DNA of 64,000 bases, taken from assembly GCF_011059145.1 (NCBI RefSeq), contig NZ_JAALLT010000004.1, positions 483,715-547,714 of the forward strand, in the 5' to 3' direction. The DNA is from Halalkalibaculum roseum (GTDB taxonomy: Bacteria > Bacteroidota > Rhodothermia > Balneolales > Balneolaceae). Under the pieces are notes generated by a model. The model searched no databases. It was not told where the DNA came from and worked only from the letters and a program-made list of their open reading frames with translations. Numbering within the stretch: position 1 is the first letter of the stretch; every line of letters starts with the position of its first letter. Both the position numbers and the translations under genes were made by a program. Of this stretch, positions 63,781 to 64,000 are shown one piece after another.

Positions 63781-63982
63781 AGGGGATCTTCTTTTCTAAG
63801 AAAAAAACAAGCTTTAATTGATTTTCATAACTGGAAATCTACAATCAATCCGCGCTAATTCGTATCATTCGAGGCATCAGTGTTCCATTGCAAGTAGCTA
63901 TTTAAAAAAACACCACTGGGAGGATCACTGCCCCATCCATTGTTTCCGGAGCAGAGCGCCGGAAACAGAGAAATTCAAACTC

Positions 63983-64000
63983 CTGAATTCTGAATTCTGA
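63983..64000. repeat. Heptamer repeat at the right edge (CTGAATT)
   Basis: CTGAATT, CTGAATT, CTGA; cut by the window end. It has the same 7-base period as the array at 63741. Confidence 0.5.

Noticed and set aside
63818..64000. Open frame at the right end of the window
   Set aside because: Its composition is not protein-like, it has no family resemblance, and it runs into the CTGAATT heptamer repeat.
1..64000. tRNA, rRNA, CRISPR array or prophage
   Set aside because: No cloverleaf-like sequence with a TTC-type arm, no regularly spaced repeats and no phage gene set were seen.

Overview
The window looks like chromosomal DNA of a free-living Bacteroidota/Balneolota-type bacterium; a Balneolaceae-like marine or saline organism is my best guess. 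This is inference from gene content and promoter style, not from a marker gene. Supporting signs are -7 promoter elements of the TAnnTTTG type, few strong Shine-Dalgarno sites, many secreted lipoproteins with a signal peptide ending in Cys, a sphingolipid-type oxoamine synthase, a DUF5687 ABC permease, a ComB protein, and many hairpin-forming intergenic repeats. About 57 protein genes are called. I see no rRNA, tRNA, CRISPR array or prophage.

Layout. 1-6.4 kb: an envelope and division run on the minus strand (ftsK, lolA, an LPG-synthase-like membrane protein, comB, gcvT). 6.7-15.4 kb: mrp, then histidine degradation (hutG, hutI, hutH) around an envelope-stress set (ECF sigma factor, one-TM anti-sigma, two Spy/CpxP-like proteins). 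15.7-34.8 kb: a GAF-SpoIIE phosphatase, a RAYT transposase between two perfect hairpins, lipoprotein hydrolases, a PQQ dehydrogenase, a PPi-type phosphofructokinase, a GH2 glycosidase and hutU. 34.8-39.7 kb: a Crp/Fnr regulator between an MFS exporter and a DJ-1-like protein, each preceded by a pair of Crp-type operators with the same geometry, then a POT peptide transporter. 40.7-49.4 kb: mnmE, secG, an MscS channel, an SRAP-family protein and a DEAD-box protein that have both lost their catalytic residues, a serine palmitoyltransferase-like enzyme, and a Mut7-C gene broken by an in-frame TAG. 49.6-64 kb: a PLP decarboxylase, a TolB-like propeller, a second Y1 transposase inside inverted double-hairpin units, uvrA, surface lipoproteins, an ABC exporter, a GAF protein and marC.

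How the parts connect. HutH, HutU, HutI and HutG together take histidine to glutamate and formamide, although the genes sit at three separate loci. The regulator at 36.5 kb has a Crp-like recognition helix (RETxxR pattern) that fits the TGTGA-N6-TCACA boxes beside it, so a small local regulon is likely. The two transposases appear linked to the hairpin repeats around them. The clearest unusual signals are the twinned Crp-type promoters, the cluster of pseudoenzymes (DEAD-box, SRAP, DJ-1), the amber codon in Mut7-C, and the several families of palindromic or periodic intergenic repeats.
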